NCBI RefSeq assembly: GCF_009856825.1
Contig: NZ_WVTD01000007.1
Span: forward strand, 124,001-188,000
Direction of reading: 5' to 3'
Length of the DNA stretch: 64,000 nt
From: Novosphingobium silvae
Lineage (GTDB): Bacteria; Pseudomonadota; Alphaproteobacteria; Sphingomonadales; Sphingomonadaceae
Position numbers and translations under genes: made by a program. Under the pieces are notes generated by a model, which worked only from the letters and a program-made list of their open reading frames with translations, did no database searches and was not told the DNA's origin. Below, in pieces: positions 17,277 to 26,297 of this stretch (position 1 is the stretch's first letter; every line of letters begins with the position of its first letter).

Positions 17277-18473
17277 TCAGGCAGGGCACGCCTTAATGGT
17301 TTCCTGCTTGTGCAGGGAGACCGTGACAAGGAAAATCGCCAGGCCGCCGAGTGCCAGGCCCGAGCCGATCCAGCCCGTCGACGTGAAGCCGTAGCCAGCG
17401 GCGATCGCAAGGCCGCCCAGCCAAGGTCCCAGTGCATTGGCAAGGTTGAATGCGCTGTGATGGGCCGCTGCAGCGAGAGCCTGCGCGTCGCCAGCCACGT
17501 CCATCAGCCTGGTTTGGAGGATCGTGCCCAGTCCTCCGCCGAAACCTATCAGCAGCACCACGATGCTCAGCGTCCAGATGTTGCCGGCAAGCACCGAGAA
17601 CAGCGCTAGCGATGCCGCGCTGAACAGGAGAGCCGCGATGGCTGCCTTGGTCTGTGCGCGGTCGGCTACCCACGCCCAGAACAGGTTGCCTACGGTCATG
17701 CCGACGCCGAAGATGGCAAGGACGGCTGGAACAAACCGCTCGGAAACGCCCGTAACCTCGATCATGGTGGATGCGACGTAGGTGTAGACGCAGAAGAGGC
17801 CGCCAAAGCCGATCGCTCCGGTGAGCAGCGTTAGAAGCACTTGCGGCCGGCGCAATGCGCCAAGCTCCCTCAGGGGACTGGCGTCGGGGTCGGCTGCTTG
17901 CACCGGCGCGTAGAGCGCCACAAGCGCCATCGTAAGGATCGCCAAGCCGGAGACGACTGCAAAGCCGGCCCGCCAACCCAGTTCCTGGCCCAGCCAGTTC
18001 GCCACGGGAACCCCGATGATCGTCGCGACGGTAAGACCAGACATCACCATGGCCACTGATTGCGCCCGCCGGTTCGCAGGCACCATTGAAGCCGCTACGA
18101 GCGCTGCGATGCCGAAGTACGCGCCGTGCGGGAGGCCGCTGACGAACCGGCATAGCAGCAGGAGGGGGTAGCTCGCTGCCATGGCCGAGATACCGTTGCC
18201 GATGGCGAATACCGCCATGAGGGCGATCAGCAGCTTGCGCCGCTCAATCTTGGCCGCCAGCACCGCGATGACCGGCGCGCCCACCACCACACCTAGAGCA
18301 TAGGCGCTGATCGCGTGCCCTGCTTCAGGCTCGCTGAGGCCAAGGTCCCGCGCGAAGAATGGAACAAGGCTCATCGCGGCAAATTCGGTGGTGCCGATGG
18401 CGAAGGCCCCCATGGCGAGGGCAAGCGTTACGAGCGCGGGATGAGTGGCGGCGGGTGCGGAAGGTTCAGTCAT
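17277..18473 (-). CDS. MFS efflux transporter (AraJ/Cmx-like)
   Basis: A 398-residue major facilitator with 12 hydrophobic segments. MGAFAIGTTEFAAMSLVP is the hallmark of the drug/sugar-efflux subfamily; the loop 2-3 motif is AAKIERRKLLI and motif C-like residues follow (GVPVANWLGQELGWRAGF). The ATG at 18473 is chosen over an in-frame TTG at 18485; neither has a strong ribosome site. The substrate is unknown. Confidence 0.88.
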   Translation of the reverse strand: MTEPSAPAATHPALVTLALAMGAFAIGTTEFAAMSLVPFFARDLGLSEPEAGHAISAYALGVVVGAPVIAVLAAKIERRKLLIALMAVFAIGNGISAMAASYPLLLLCRFVSGLPHGAYFGIAALVAASMVPANRRAQSVAMVMSGLTVATIIGVPVANWLGQELGWRAGFAVVSGLAILTMALVALYAPVQAADPDASPLRELGALRRPQVLLTLLTGAIGFGGLFCVYTYVASTMIEVTGVSERFVPAVLAIFGVGMTVGNLFWAWVADRAQTKAAIAALLFSAASLALFSVLAGNIWTLSIVVLLIGFGGGLGTILQTRLMDVAGDAQALAAAAHHSAFNLANALGPWLGGLAIAAGYGFTSTGWIGSGLALGGLAIFLVTVSLHKQETIKACPA

Positions 18474-18608
18474 GTTGCGTTGCAAAATAGAAAGGAATGC
18501 AGCGACTGACTACCAGAGACCGCGTGCAATTAGTGCAACGGGATGCTGCCCATACTACATCCACTTGCACCCGCAAACCGAAGGGGCGCGGTTCCCGTAC
18601 AAGAGGCC

Positions 18609-19418
18609 CTAGAAGACCGGGTCGAAGCCGGGGGGCAGTTCGCTTGCCGGACTGTCACCCTGGCCGGGAACATGGATGCCGCATTCCGTCTTGTCCCACC
18701 CCTTCCAGCGGCCCGATCGTGGATCCTCGCCGGGAGCGACCTTGCTGGTGCAGGGCATGCACCCGATTGAAGGATAGCCTTCCGCCACAAGCGGGTGAGG
18801 AGGCAGGTCGTGCTGCTCGATGTAGGCCGCGATGCGCTCCGCCGACCAGTCGATCAACGGGTTGATCTTCAGTCGCCCCTGCGTATCCGTGGTGTCGATC
18901 TCGAAACGAGGAAGGCTGGAGCGGGTCGCCGCCTGGAACGCCTTGCGCCCAGTGAGCGAGGCATCGAAGCCCAGCAGCGCCTTTGCCAGGGGCTTGACCT
19001 TGCGGATTTCGCAGCAGCCGTCCGGGTCCCACGACCAGCGAAGACCGTTCTCGTCCTTCTTCGCGATCTCGGCCTCGTCTGGCGTGAGGCTGACGAGGTT
19101 GCGAAGACCGAGGCGGCTCACAAGCAGGTCGCGGTAAGCGAGCGTCTCGGGGAAGTGCTTGCCGGTCTCGAGAAACAGCACCGGCACCGTCGGGTCGATG
19201 CTGGCAGCGAGGTGCAGAAGGACTGCGCTTTCCGCACCGAAGCTCGACACGATCGCCACGTCGCCCGCCATGCGCTCCTTGAGCACCGTCTCGAGCATCT
19301 CGCTCGTGTCAGTGCCTCGGAACATACGGTTGAGACGCACAGCATCGGCCTCCACAAAGCGGGGCGCGGTGTTGATGACGTCGCGAATGCGAGAAGTGTC
19401 AGCTTCGGTACGGAGCAT
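18609..19418 (-). CDS. cysH: Adenylyl-sulfate / phosphoadenylyl-sulfate reductase
   Basis: A 269-residue PAPS reductase-family enzyme that reduces activated sulfate to sulfite with thioredoxin. The PP-loop SSFGAES is at 58-64. It has the [4Fe-4S] cysteines CC (135-136) and CxxC (220-223), and the catalytic Cys246 in KTECGIH. The iron-sulfur cysteines place it in the APS-reductase (plant/bacterial assimilatory) class rather than the cluster-free E. coli class. It is the last gene of the leftward sulfate assimilation operon, 23 bases after the DUF934 gene. Confidence 0.93.
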   Translation of the reverse strand: MLRTEADTSRIRDVINTAPRFVEADAVRLNRMFRGTDTSEMLETVLKERMAGDVAIVSSFGAESAVLLHLAASIDPTVPVLFLETGKHFPETLAYRDLLVSRLGLRNLVSLTPDEAEIAKKDENGLRWSWDPDGCCEIRKVKPLAKALLGFDASLTGRKAFQAATRSSLPRFEIDTTDTQGRLKINPLIDWSAERIAAYIEQHDLPPHPLVAEGYPSIGCMPCTSKVAPGEDPRSGRWKGWDKTECGIHVPGQGDSPASELPPGFDPVF

Positions 19419-19441
19419 CGGGGTATCCCTTCTCCCTGATC

Positions 19442-19876
19442 TTAGGCGGGATGGCGCTTGGCCCAGATGGCCTGGCGCCCATCGACGGCCGTGGCCTGGT
19501 ACACATTGTCCCAGCGGCTGAACGCATTCTGCGCGTCCACGGGGTTGAGCGCCTTTTCGGGCGCGAAGGCATCGAAGCCGCAGCGCTGGAGGTGGCCGAG
19601 CATATCGATCACCAGGTCACCTACAGCCCGGATTTCGCCTTTGTAGCCTGCCTCGCGCAGTATGCGGGCTGCGGAGTACCCGCGGCCGTCCGTCCACGCG
19701 GGGAAATTGATCTCCACCAGCGCCAGCCTGTCGAGCTGCGGCAGCAGGTCGCGGGCGTCGTCGCCGGGTTCGATCCGAACGGCCGTGGCGTTGGACTGCT
19801 CGGAAAAGGCATCCACCGTCACCGCAGGATCGTTCACCGGCTCGTCGTCACGGAAGCGAAACTGGACTTCAACCAT
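19442..19876 (-). CDS. DUF934 protein, sulfite-reductase operon partner
   Basis: A 144-residue protein (MVEVQFRFRDDEPVNDPAVT) with the DUF934 core FPAWTDGRGYSAARILRE and a conserved C-terminal DAFAPEKAL. DUF934 genes sit next to sulfite reductase in many alpha- and betaproteobacteria; the role is not known, probably an accessory to sulfite reduction. The start at 19876 overlaps the end of cysI by 8 bases. A longer frame to 20140 is a shadow of cysI. Confidence 0.88.
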   Translation of the reverse strand: MVEVQFRFRDDEPVNDPAVTVDAFSEQSNATAVRIEPGDDARDLLPQLDRLALVEINFPAWTDGRGYSAARILREAGYKGEIRAVGDLVIDMLGHLQRCGFDAFAPEKALNPVDAQNAFSRWDNVYQATAVDGRQAIWAKRHPA

Positions 19877-21503
19877 AGATGGCCTCCTTGAACGGATCCA
19901 TGCCGATGCGGCGATAGGTATCGAGGAAGCGCTCCTCGCCCTGCTTGTTGGCGAGGTAGACTTGCGTAGCCTTTTCGATCGCGTCGACCACGCCGTCCTC
20001 GGTAAAGCCAGGGCCGATGATCTTGGCCAACGAGGTATCCGCGCCTTCGCTGCCGCCGAACAGAAGCTGATAGTTTTCCAGCCCTTTCTTGTCGACGCCC
20101 AGAATGCCGATGTGGCCCGCATGGTGGTGCCCGCAAGCATTGATGCAGCCTGAAATCTTGAGCTTCAGTTCCCCGATCTCGGCCTGCTTCTCGGCCGAGC
20201 CGAAGCGTTCGGAAATCTTCTGCGCGACCGGAATGGAACGCGCATTGGCAAGGCTGCAGTAGTCCAGTCCCGGGCAGGCGATGATATCGCCCAGGGTATC
20301 GAGATTGGCAGTGCCCAGACCCGCTTCGTCCAGCGCTTTCCACACAGTGTAGAGGTCTGCTTTCCGGACGTGCGGGAGAACGATGTTCTGTGCATGCGTC
20401 ACGCGCAGCTCGTCGAACGAGTAGTCGCGGCCCAGCTGCGCCATGAGGCGGATCTGGTCGGCACTCGCATCGCCGGGAATACCGCCCACAGGCTTCAGGC
20501 TGACAGTGGCGATGACGTAGCCCGGCACCTTGTGGGCGGTGGTGTTGCGCCCGACCCACAGACGAAAATCCGGGTCGCGGAGGTCGAGTTCGTCCGAAAG
20601 GCCCTGTTCGAAGTCGGGACCCGTGAAGTGGGCCTTGATACGCTCGAGCTCAGCCAGCGGAGGCTCGATCGGCTGCGTGAGGAGGTGAGCGAACTCTTCC
20701 TCCACCTGGCGCACGTACTCGTCCCGGCCAAGCTCATGGACGAGAATCTTGATGCGGGCCTTGTACTTGTTGTCGCGCCGGCCGTAGCGGTTGTACACGC
20801 GAAGGCAGGCTTCCGCGAACGTGATCAGCTGGTTCAGCGGCACGAAATCGCGGATCAGCGGCGCGATCATCGGGGTGCGGCCCATGCCGCCGCCTGCATA
20901 GAACTGCGCGCCGATTTCGCCGGCGTCGTTCCGCACCATCTTGATGCCGATGTCGTGCAGGCGCATCGCCGCACGATCCTTCTCCGACGCGATGACAGCG
21001 ATCTTGAACTTGCGCGGAAGGACAAGGAATTCGGGATGGAAGCTGGACCACTGGCGCAGCAACTCGGCGTAGGGGCGGGGATCGATGATCTCGTCCGCGG
21101 CGGCTCCGGCGAACTGGTCCGAGCTGATGTTGCGGATGCAGTTGCCGCTCGTCTGGATGGCGTGCATCTCCACCTTCGCCAGTTCGGCAAGGATGTCGGG
21201 CGTGTCCTCCAGCTTGATCCAGTTGTACTGGATGTTCTGGCGCGTGGTGAAGTGCCCGTAGCCACGGTCGTACTTGTCCGCGATGTCGCCAAGCAGCTTC
21301 ATCTGCGTGGAGTTCAGCGTGCCGTAAGGCACCGCCACGCGCAGCATATACGCGTGCAGCTGGAGATAGAGGCCGTTCTGCAGGCGCAGCGGCTTGAACT
21401 GGTCCTCGGTCAGTTCGCCCGAGAGGCGACGGCGCACCTGGTCACGGAACTCTTCGACCCGGGTGTCGACCATCTGCTGGTCGTATTCGTCATACTTGTA
21501 CAT
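19869..21503 (-). CDS. cysI: Sulfite reductase (siroheme/[4Fe-4S] hemoprotein)
   Basis: A 544-residue nitrite/sulfite reductase-family hemoprotein. The two ferredoxin-like repeats are visible (TSGNCIRNISSDQ and ACPGLDYCSLANARS). The siroheme/cluster ligands are Cys-x5-Cys in CPGLDYC and Cys-x3-Cys in CINAC followed by GHHHAGHIG. It reduces sulfite to sulfide by six electrons in the cytoplasm. The placement with cysH and the siroheme synthase favours sulfite over nitrite. It overlaps the DUF2849 stop by one base. Confidence 0.93.
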   Translation of the reverse strand: MYKYDEYDQQMVDTRVEEFRDQVRRRLSGELTEDQFKPLRLQNGLYLQLHAYMLRVAVPYGTLNSTQMKLLGDIADKYDRGYGHFTTRQNIQYNWIKLEDTPDILAELAKVEMHAIQTSGNCIRNISSDQFAGAAADEIIDPRPYAELLRQWSSFHPEFLVLPRKFKIAVIASEKDRAAMRLHDIGIKMVRNDAGEIGAQFYAGGGMGRTPMIAPLIRDFVPLNQLITFAEACLRVYNRYGRRDNKYKARIKILVHELGRDEYVRQVEEEFAHLLTQPIEPPLAELERIKAHFTGPDFEQGLSDELDLRDPDFRLWVGRNTTAHKVPGYVIATVSLKPVGGIPGDASADQIRLMAQLGRDYSFDELRVTHAQNIVLPHVRKADLYTVWKALDEAGLGTANLDTLGDIIACPGLDYCSLANARSIPVAQKISERFGSAEKQAEIGELKLKISGCINACGHHHAGHIGILGVDKKGLENYQLLFGGSEGADTSLAKIIGPGFTEDGVVDAIEKATQVYLANKQGEERFLDTYRRIGMDPFKEAIYG

Positions 21504-21799
21504 CAGATCACCCAGTTGATCGCATCGGGGTCGGCGGGCTTGAGCGTCAGGTCAGGCCGGACGGTGGGGCCAAGGGCACGGATGCGCTCCTTGATGTGCG
21601 CCGGACGCACCCCGTCGGCCGTCTTCTCGGCATCGACCACATAGGAGGCAAAGACGTTCTGAGCCCCTTCCTCGCGGGCGATGATCGCAGCGCCATGGTC
21701 GCCCACATCGGACGATTCGTTGACATCCAGCGACCAGCCCACGCCGGTCCACCAGACGACGGCGCCGGTCTTGAGATCGTTGCCGGTCAGGATCTTCAC
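21503..21799 (-). CDS. DUF2849 protein, sulfite-reductase operon partner
   Basis: A 98-residue protein (MKILTGNDLKTGAVVWWTG) of the DUF2849 family, found between the siroheme synthase and sulfite reductase in alphaproteobacteria. There are no membrane segments. Function is unknown. It starts 4 bases inside the end of the methyltransferase gene and ends on the first base of cysI, so it is tightly coupled to both. Confidence 0.88.
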   Translation of the reverse strand: MKILTGNDLKTGAVVWWTGVGWSLDVNESSDVGDHGAAIIAREEGAQNVFASYVVDAEKTADGVRPAHIKERIRALGPTVRPDLTLKPADPDAINWVI

Positions 21800-22599
21800 T
21801 GTATTGCCTCCAGCGCGAGCGCGCGAATGGTGTTGTCGTTCTCAGCGGTAACGTGGCCGATAACGATAAGCGCGGGGCTTTGCACCCTCTCGCTTTCAAC
21901 GACATTCGAAAGTCCGGCCAAGGAAGACCGCAGAACACGCATGTCCGATCGGGTGGCGTTCTCGATGACAGCCACAGGCACGTCAGGCGCCAGCCCGTCG
22001 GCAATGAGCTTCTCGGTGATCTGGGCGGCCGTAGCGAGACCCATGAAGATCACGAGCGTGCGCCCCTTGCCGGCAAGGCCCGACCAGTCCTGCTCGGAAA
22101 GCCCCTTGCACTGACCGGCTACGAAGCTGACAATCGAGGCATGATCGCGGTGGGTGAGGGGGATCTGCGCCGCGGCTGCTGCCCCAAGTGCCGAGGAGAT
22201 GCCGGGTACGACCTCTACCTCCACTCCGGCAACGCGGCATGCCTGCGCTTCCTCACCGCCACGTCCGAAAATGAAAGGGTCTCCGCCCTTGAGCCGCACG
22301 ACGTCGTTGCCGGCCAGCGCCTCGCGCACAAGCAGGGCGTTGATCTCCTCCTGCTTCATGGTGTGCCGCGACCGGCTCTTCGCGACCGAGATCATGCGAG
22401 CCGTCGGCCGCGCCATGGAGAGTATCGCCGGATCGACCAGCCCGTCGTGCACGACCAGGGACGCGCCGAGCAGCAGCCGTGCGGCACGCAGCGTCAGCAG
22501 ATCCGGGTTGCCCGGACCCGCGCCGACGAGGAAGACCTTGCCGGCAGGCTTCACGCCATCAAGTCCATTGTGACCCTCGGAGACGGATTTCGGTTTCAT
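21796..22599 (-). CDS. cobA: Uroporphyrinogen-III C-methyltransferase (siroheme synthesis)
   Basis: A 267-residue SUMT. Motifs: VFLVGAGPGNPDLLTLRA (SAM site), LVVHDGLV, VVRLKGGDPFIFGRGGEEA, and IPLTHRD. It dimethylates uroporphyrinogen III to precorrin-2 on the way to siroheme, the cofactor of the sulfite reductase in the same operon. Only the CysG-A half is present; the dehydrogenase/chelatase half (CysG-B) is not seen here. The start at 22599 matches the family; an in-frame GTG at 22767 would add 56 residues with no family match. The first gene of the operon. Confidence 0.9.
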   Translation of the reverse strand: MKPKSVSEGHNGLDGVKPAGKVFLVGAGPGNPDLLTLRAARLLLGASLVVHDGLVDPAILSMARPTARMISVAKSRSRHTMKQEEINALLVREALAGNDVVRLKGGDPFIFGRGGEEAQACRVAGVEVEVVPGISSALGAAAAAQIPLTHRDHASIVSFVAGQCKGLSEQDWSGLAGKGRTLVIFMGLATAAQITEKLIADGLAPDVPVAVIENATRSDMRVLRSSLAGLSNVVESERVQSPALIVIGHVTAENDNTIRALALEAIQ

Positions 22600-22830
22600 G
22601 GCGCGCAGATGGCGATTAAGGCTCGCCAGCGCCAGCCAGAATGGCTTTGCAGTTCGTAAGGCAAGCTTTAGCCCGAACGCACCCTGTCCTTGCGCCGTGC
22701 AGGCGGCGGAGGAAGCATCATCGTAAACGTTCCTAAAGCTCGAAACTGCGGGGGAATGGGCTTTCACCCCGTCTGCTAACCGAATCTTAACCGAACACGT
22801 GGACGTTTCCGGCTCCTAGGAGGCGCGACA

Positions 22831-23523
22831 ATGCCCATTGCGGCCCATTTTGAAGTAGAAGGTTCTGATGCCGGCATTGCCGATGGCAAACGCCGTGCCG
22901 AGCGGCGGCGGCTGCTGCTGGAAACACAGGGTGCTCTCGCCTCAGGCGGGGAAACGCAGGTGATCCTCCACAATGTGTCCGAGAGCGGGGCGCTGCTGGA
23001 AAGCCGGGTCGAACTCGAGATCGGCGAATCCCTTGAGATCGAACTGCCGGAGATACCGCAGGCGCGGGCACGGGTGATCTGGGCCAGCGGCCAGCTTTAC
23101 GGATGCGCCTTCGACGTTCGGGTGCCCACGGCTACGCTTAGCGCCGTGCAACTTCGCGGCGCCGTCCGTGCCGACCTTGGGCTTGAACCGATGCCAGTGC
23201 CCGTGGGGCCCAACCCCATAGGCGGCGAGAGCCTCGGCGAAAGGCTGCATCGACTTCGCAAGTTGAGAGGCCTGACGCAGGGGGAGCTTGCCAATCGGCT
23301 TGGCGTCAGCAAGCCCACCGTATGGGCGTGGGAGCAGGGGCGTGCGCGGCCGATCGAGGATCGCATCGAAGCTATCGCCGAAGCGCTCGGCGTGGAAAGC
23401 GGCGACCTTCGTCCCACCCGCACCGTTCCGGGGCTGGCCGACCTCATCTCGCGCTGCCGGGATCAGATCGCGACCGCCATGGAGACGGCCCCAGAAAAGG
23501 TCCGCATCATGGTGGAGCTCTGA
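22831..23523 (+). CDS. PilZ-domain / XRE helix-turn-helix fusion regulator
   Basis: A 230-residue protein. Residues about 20-115 form a PilZ-type domain (RRAERRRL lead with the basic motif, then NVSESGALLES matching the N-x-S-x-x-G core). Residues about 130-190 form an XRE-type HTH (LHRLRKLRGLTQGELANRLG, VSKPTVWAWEQGRARP). This suggests a DNA-binding protein that responds to cyclic di-GMP. The PAS-GGDEF gene next door on the same strand fits that theme. Divergent from the siroheme gene. Confidence 0.85.
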   Translation: MPIAAHFEVEGSDAGIADGKRRAERRRLLLETQGALASGGETQVILHNVSESGALLESRVELEIGESLEIELPEIPQARARVIWASGQLYGCAFDVRVPTATLSAVQLRGAVRADLGLEPMPVPVGPNPIGGESLGERLHRLRKLRGLTQGELANRLGVSKPTVWAWEQGRARPIEDRIEAIAEALGVESGDLRPTRTVPGLADLISRCRDQIATAMETAPEKVRIMVEL

Positions 23524-23645
23524 CCTCCGCCTTCGGACCGCTCTCTCGGTCTTTCTGGGAAAATGTGCACGGCGAACGTTTTTGTATTCACGTCCAAACT
23601 CGGCAATGGTAAACAAAATCGTAAGGAAGAAAAAGAATTAGTATA

Positions 23646-23664
23646 GTTATACAACGTCTATAAC
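23646..23664. promoter_or_regulatory. Short dyad upstream of the PAS-GGDEF gene
   Basis: GTTATA and TATAAC around a 7-base centre, in an AT-rich 297-base gap (23524-23820) between the PilZ-XRE and PAS-GGDEF genes. Possible operator or promoter part; no protein can be assigned. Confidence 0.35.
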
Positions 23665-23820
23665 AAATAGCGCGGAGCAAGTTTGTAATCGAACGGAGGA
23701 TATTTGGCGGTTCTGGTGTGTTGAATAGGCATATCACTGAACAGCCAAGATATGCGGTGGTTCGGGTCACTGCCGGTCCATCAGAGCGGTTACGGGCGGA
23801 ACATTCGGGACGCAGGCGGC

Positions 23821-24732
23821 ATGGGCATGAATTTCACGTTTCAGGAAAGCTCCGTCCTTTACGGGATGCTCGCCGAGAGTACGACCGACATCATCCTGAA
23901 GACCGACCCCAAAGGGTTCATCGTTCACGCCACGTCGGCCATCGCGGAACTGGGGCTGCGTGAAGCAGGGCGAGAGGTTGGCGGCCTCGTCGAGCAGCAT
24001 CTCCTGGATCTGGTCTCACCCGAAGCCAAGCAGCAGATCTCTCGTGCCCATGCCCGGGCGCTCGCAGGCGAGGATGTGGATTGGGTGGAATTTCCCGCGA
24101 TCACCCGCGACAACCGGAAACGTTGGTTCGAGATCCGGCTTCGCGCCCTGCTGCGGCACGATGGCGCCCCGTACGGCGTGCTGGCGGTGCTGCGTAATGT
24201 CGATGAACTGCGCTCGTTGAGCGAGCGGCTTTTCACCGCCACATACACCGATCCACTGACCGGCCTGACCAATCGGACCGCTTTCATATCCATGCTCGAG
24301 CATATGCTGGAAGCCGGAATGGACGGATGCCTGGCTTTGTTCAGCATCGACTTCTTCCGCACCATCAACATGCAGTACGGGCAGGCCGTGGGGGACGAGG
24401 TCCTTACCGTCTTCTCGGATCTCCTGCGCGAAATGCTGCGGACGGACGATATCATTTCGCGTATCGGTTCCGAGCGCTTCGCCGTGATCCTCCCGAGAGT
24501 GACTCCAGTCGAGGCCGAAGGCATCTGCCGCCGAGTGGTTACCACTCTGGCTGAGCTCAAGCAGAAAGTCGGCTCGAGCCACTTCGAGATGACCGCCAGC
24601 GCGAGTGTCGCCCGCATCGGCACCAGCCTTGATTCCACCATCGAACGAGCGGAAATGGCGCTCTTCGTCGCCAAGGCCAAGGGACGCAATCGCCTTGAGA
24701 TGGAAAAGCCTGTCCGTCTTGCCGTAGGTTGA
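23821..24732 (+). CDS. PAS-GGDEF protein with degenerate GGDEF motif
   Basis: A 303-residue protein. The PAS domain covers about 10-125 (LAESTTDIILKTDPKGFIVH). A GGDEF domain follows (YTDPLTGLTNRTAF, then DFFRTINMQYGQAVGDEVL). The signature expected as GGDEF reads GSERF (in RIGSERFAVILP), so diguanylate cyclase activity is doubtful. It may act as a c-di-GMP/GTP sensor or a partner. The start is taken at 23821 (MGMNFTFQES); a longer frame to 23752 has no family resemblance. Confidence 0.82.
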   Translation: MGMNFTFQESSVLYGMLAESTTDIILKTDPKGFIVHATSAIAELGLREAGREVGGLVEQHLLDLVSPEAKQQISRAHARALAGEDVDWVEFPAITRDNRKRWFEIRLRALLRHDGAPYGVLAVLRNVDELRSLSERLFTATYTDPLTGLTNRTAFISMLEHMLEAGMDGCLALFSIDFFRTINMQYGQAVGDEVLTVFSDLLREMLRTDDIISRIGSERFAVILPRVTPVEAEGICRRVVTTLAELKQKVGSSHFEMTASASVARIGTSLDSTIERAEMALFVAKAKGRNRLEMEKPVRLAVG

Positions 24733-24790
24733 CGTTATCGCCGGCTGCCGAGAGGCTGCGATAAGCACGAGGGGAACATCAACCCGTCAG

Positions 24791-25205
24791 CTAACGGTCG
24801 CCCGAATCGGAACGCCCGCTTTCGTCGCGGCCACGAACCGCATCGATCAGCTCACGCATCACCTCGGTATCACGCAGATTGAGATCGCGTTGCGGGAAGG
24901 GGACCTTGATGCCGTTCTCGCGCATGAGCCGCCAAAGGGTCTTGAGCACGTCGGAACGGACGTTGCCGATCCCTTCTTCGGGGTCGGTGATCCAGCAGTG
25001 GATCACGAAGGCAACGCCGTTGTCGGCGAAGCTGTCAAGCCAGACGGTGGGAGGCGGTGCGGCCAGCACTCGCGTCACCGAGCGTGCCGACTGCAGCATC
25101 AGCTGCTCGGCCTGCTCGATGTCGCAGGCATAAGGGATCACGACATGGACCTGAATGCGCACGTTGCGGCTTGAGTAGGACCAGTTCTCCACCTGATTGA
25201 CCATC
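24791..25205 (-). pseudogene. C-terminal fragment of a MscS-type mechanosensitive channel gene
   Basis: Reading leftward from about 25205, the frame gives LMVNQVENWSYSSRNVRIQV, then DIEQAEQLMLQSA, PPPTVWLDSFADNGVAF and WRLMRENGIKVPFPQRDL. These are the beta-domain end and the C-terminal vestibule of MscS-family channels. The membrane helices and pore that should precede them are missing. Upstream of LMVNQ the frame only continues briefly (about ten codons) into prophage sequence. The break marks the left prophage junction; the 5' part is expected at the other end of the prophage, outside the window. Confidence 0.8.
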
Positions 25206-25332
25206 AGTAAGCAGGCGACGGAAATGCGTATCACATTTTAGCGATGTGGCTGAAAGTCTCCATTTATGCGGTTATAAGATGGTCACGAGCGTTCACGCGA
25301 GGTCATGGATATTCAACGTATGTATCCTAGAC

Positions 25333-25368
25333 GTATCCTAGTTTGGTCAATTATCCAAACTAGGATAC
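25333..25368. repeat. Perfect 14-bp inverted repeat near the prophage left end
   Basis: GTATCCTAGTTTGG (25333-25346), an 8-base centre, then the exact complement (25355-25368). An extra copy of GTATCCTAG lies 11 bases upstream (25322-25330). It sits 130 bases inside the left junction in a 185-base gene-free gap. It could be a terminator-like hairpin, a recombinase arm site or an operator; there is no T-run. Confidence 0.75.
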
Positions 25369-25420
25369 ACTCTATGGAATGTGGTTAGCGGCGTTTGTAA
25401 GGGTGCCGCAGGCGCGGCGA

Positions 25421-25621
25421 TCAACAGATCAGTTCTGCGGCAAAGTGAGACGCGCTGATGTCGAAGGTCGAGGTGTCAGTGCCGACCGTCATCAAGTGCT
25501 TATTGTCCCCGCCCCGCCAGAGACCTGAGGCGAGCGGTTCGCCATCGCGCATGACAAGCCCACGCGCGAGGAGCTTGCAATCTGTGCCATTGGTAAGCGT
25601 AAGATCAGGTGCCTTGGTCAT
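25421..25621 (-). CDS. Small prophage protein, unknown
   Basis: A 66-residue protein (MTKAPDLTLTNGTDCKLLAR) with an AGGA ribosome site before the ATG. No membrane segment. It is the last of four leftward genes separated by similar intergenic elements. Not recognised. Confidence 0.55.
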   Translation of the reverse strand: MTKAPDLTLTNGTDCKLLARGLVMRDGEPLASGLWRGGDNKHLMTVGTDTSTFDISASHFAAELIC

Positions 25622-25742
25622 ATGAAATCCTATGTGAAGTTGACGAGCGGGATCGTCCCGCGAAGCGCTCCACGCTCGCCAGTCGGTGGATTTGAATTTG
25701 CGGGGAGGGTGCCGCAGGCGCGGCGGTCAGAAGGTCAGGCGA
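25622..25742. repeat. Intergenic element, copy A
   Basis: One of a set of similar gene-free spacers in the left arm. In order it holds a GAGCG...CGCTC hairpin (25652-25678 region: GACGAGCGGGATCGTCCCGC, GAAGCG, CGCTCGCC), a TTTGCGGGG box near 25697, and GCCGCAGGCGCGGCGGTC near 25711. The last is a GC-rich hairpin (GCCGC/GCGGC). Confidence 0.65.
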
Positions 25743-26297
25743 TTAGTCGGCGCGCGCGTCGCGAAAATCATTGAAAAGCTTGGTCAGTCCGAGACGTTCA
25801 ATTGCGCTATGGCATTCAGCGAGAACCTGATCGGTCGTGACCGCCTCGCCACCCTGCGCGGCGACTTCGGCGAGGAAATCGGTTGCAACGATGAGTTCGG
25901 GTTCAATCTCGACCATGACATCCTCAGCCTGACCGGAGCCGCCCAGAACCTCGCGCCACGGGGTTGCCTCACCCATCGCGTCCCGGCTCACCTTGCGCAG
26001 CGTATACCAGCGGTTGGAGCGAATGTGGCAGTTCACTGCATCACCGGGATTCAGCGCGGCGAAGAGTTCGCGGCTGAAGTCGTCCCGCGAAATCGGGCCA
26101 GCGGTCTCATCGAATGCATCGGTGAATTCCTCGGCGAAGGTGAGCGCGAAATCATCGTCCATGTCGAAGATAAGGACCGACCCGCCGTTCCCGAACGCGA
26201 TAATCATGGGAACGGGCAAATCATTCTCCAATTCCTTGATCCCCTGCACGATGGGCGGGATTGCATCGAGAAATTCGCGGACAGTTTCGTTATTCAT
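25743..26297 (-). CDS. Prophage protein of unknown function, acidic
   Basis: A 184-residue acidic protein (MNNETVREFLDAIPPIVQGI). The start at 26297 has AAGGA upstream; a longer frame to 26363 crosses the intergenic repeat. No recognisable domain, no signal peptide and no membrane segment. It has mixed alpha/beta character with many Asp/Glu. It is expressed leftward in the left-arm array. Confidence 0.6.
   Translation of the reverse strand: MNNETVREFLDAIPPIVQGIKELENDLPVPMIIAFGNGGSVLIFDMDDDFALTFAEEFTDAFDETAGPISRDDFSRELFAALNPGDAVNCHIRSNRWYTLRKVSRDAMGEATPWREVLGGSGQAEDVMVEIEPELIVATDFLAEVAAQGGEAVTTDQVLAECHSAIERLGLTKLFNDFRDARAD

Noticed and set aside
18486..18608. Small gene or riboswitch between the MFS gene and cysH
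   Set aside because: Only 120 bases, no hairpin with T-run and no credible ORF.
22600..22767. N-terminal extension of the siroheme methyltransferase
   Set aside because: 56 residues without family match; all SUMT enzymes start near 22599. No strong ribosome site at either, so a small doubt remains.
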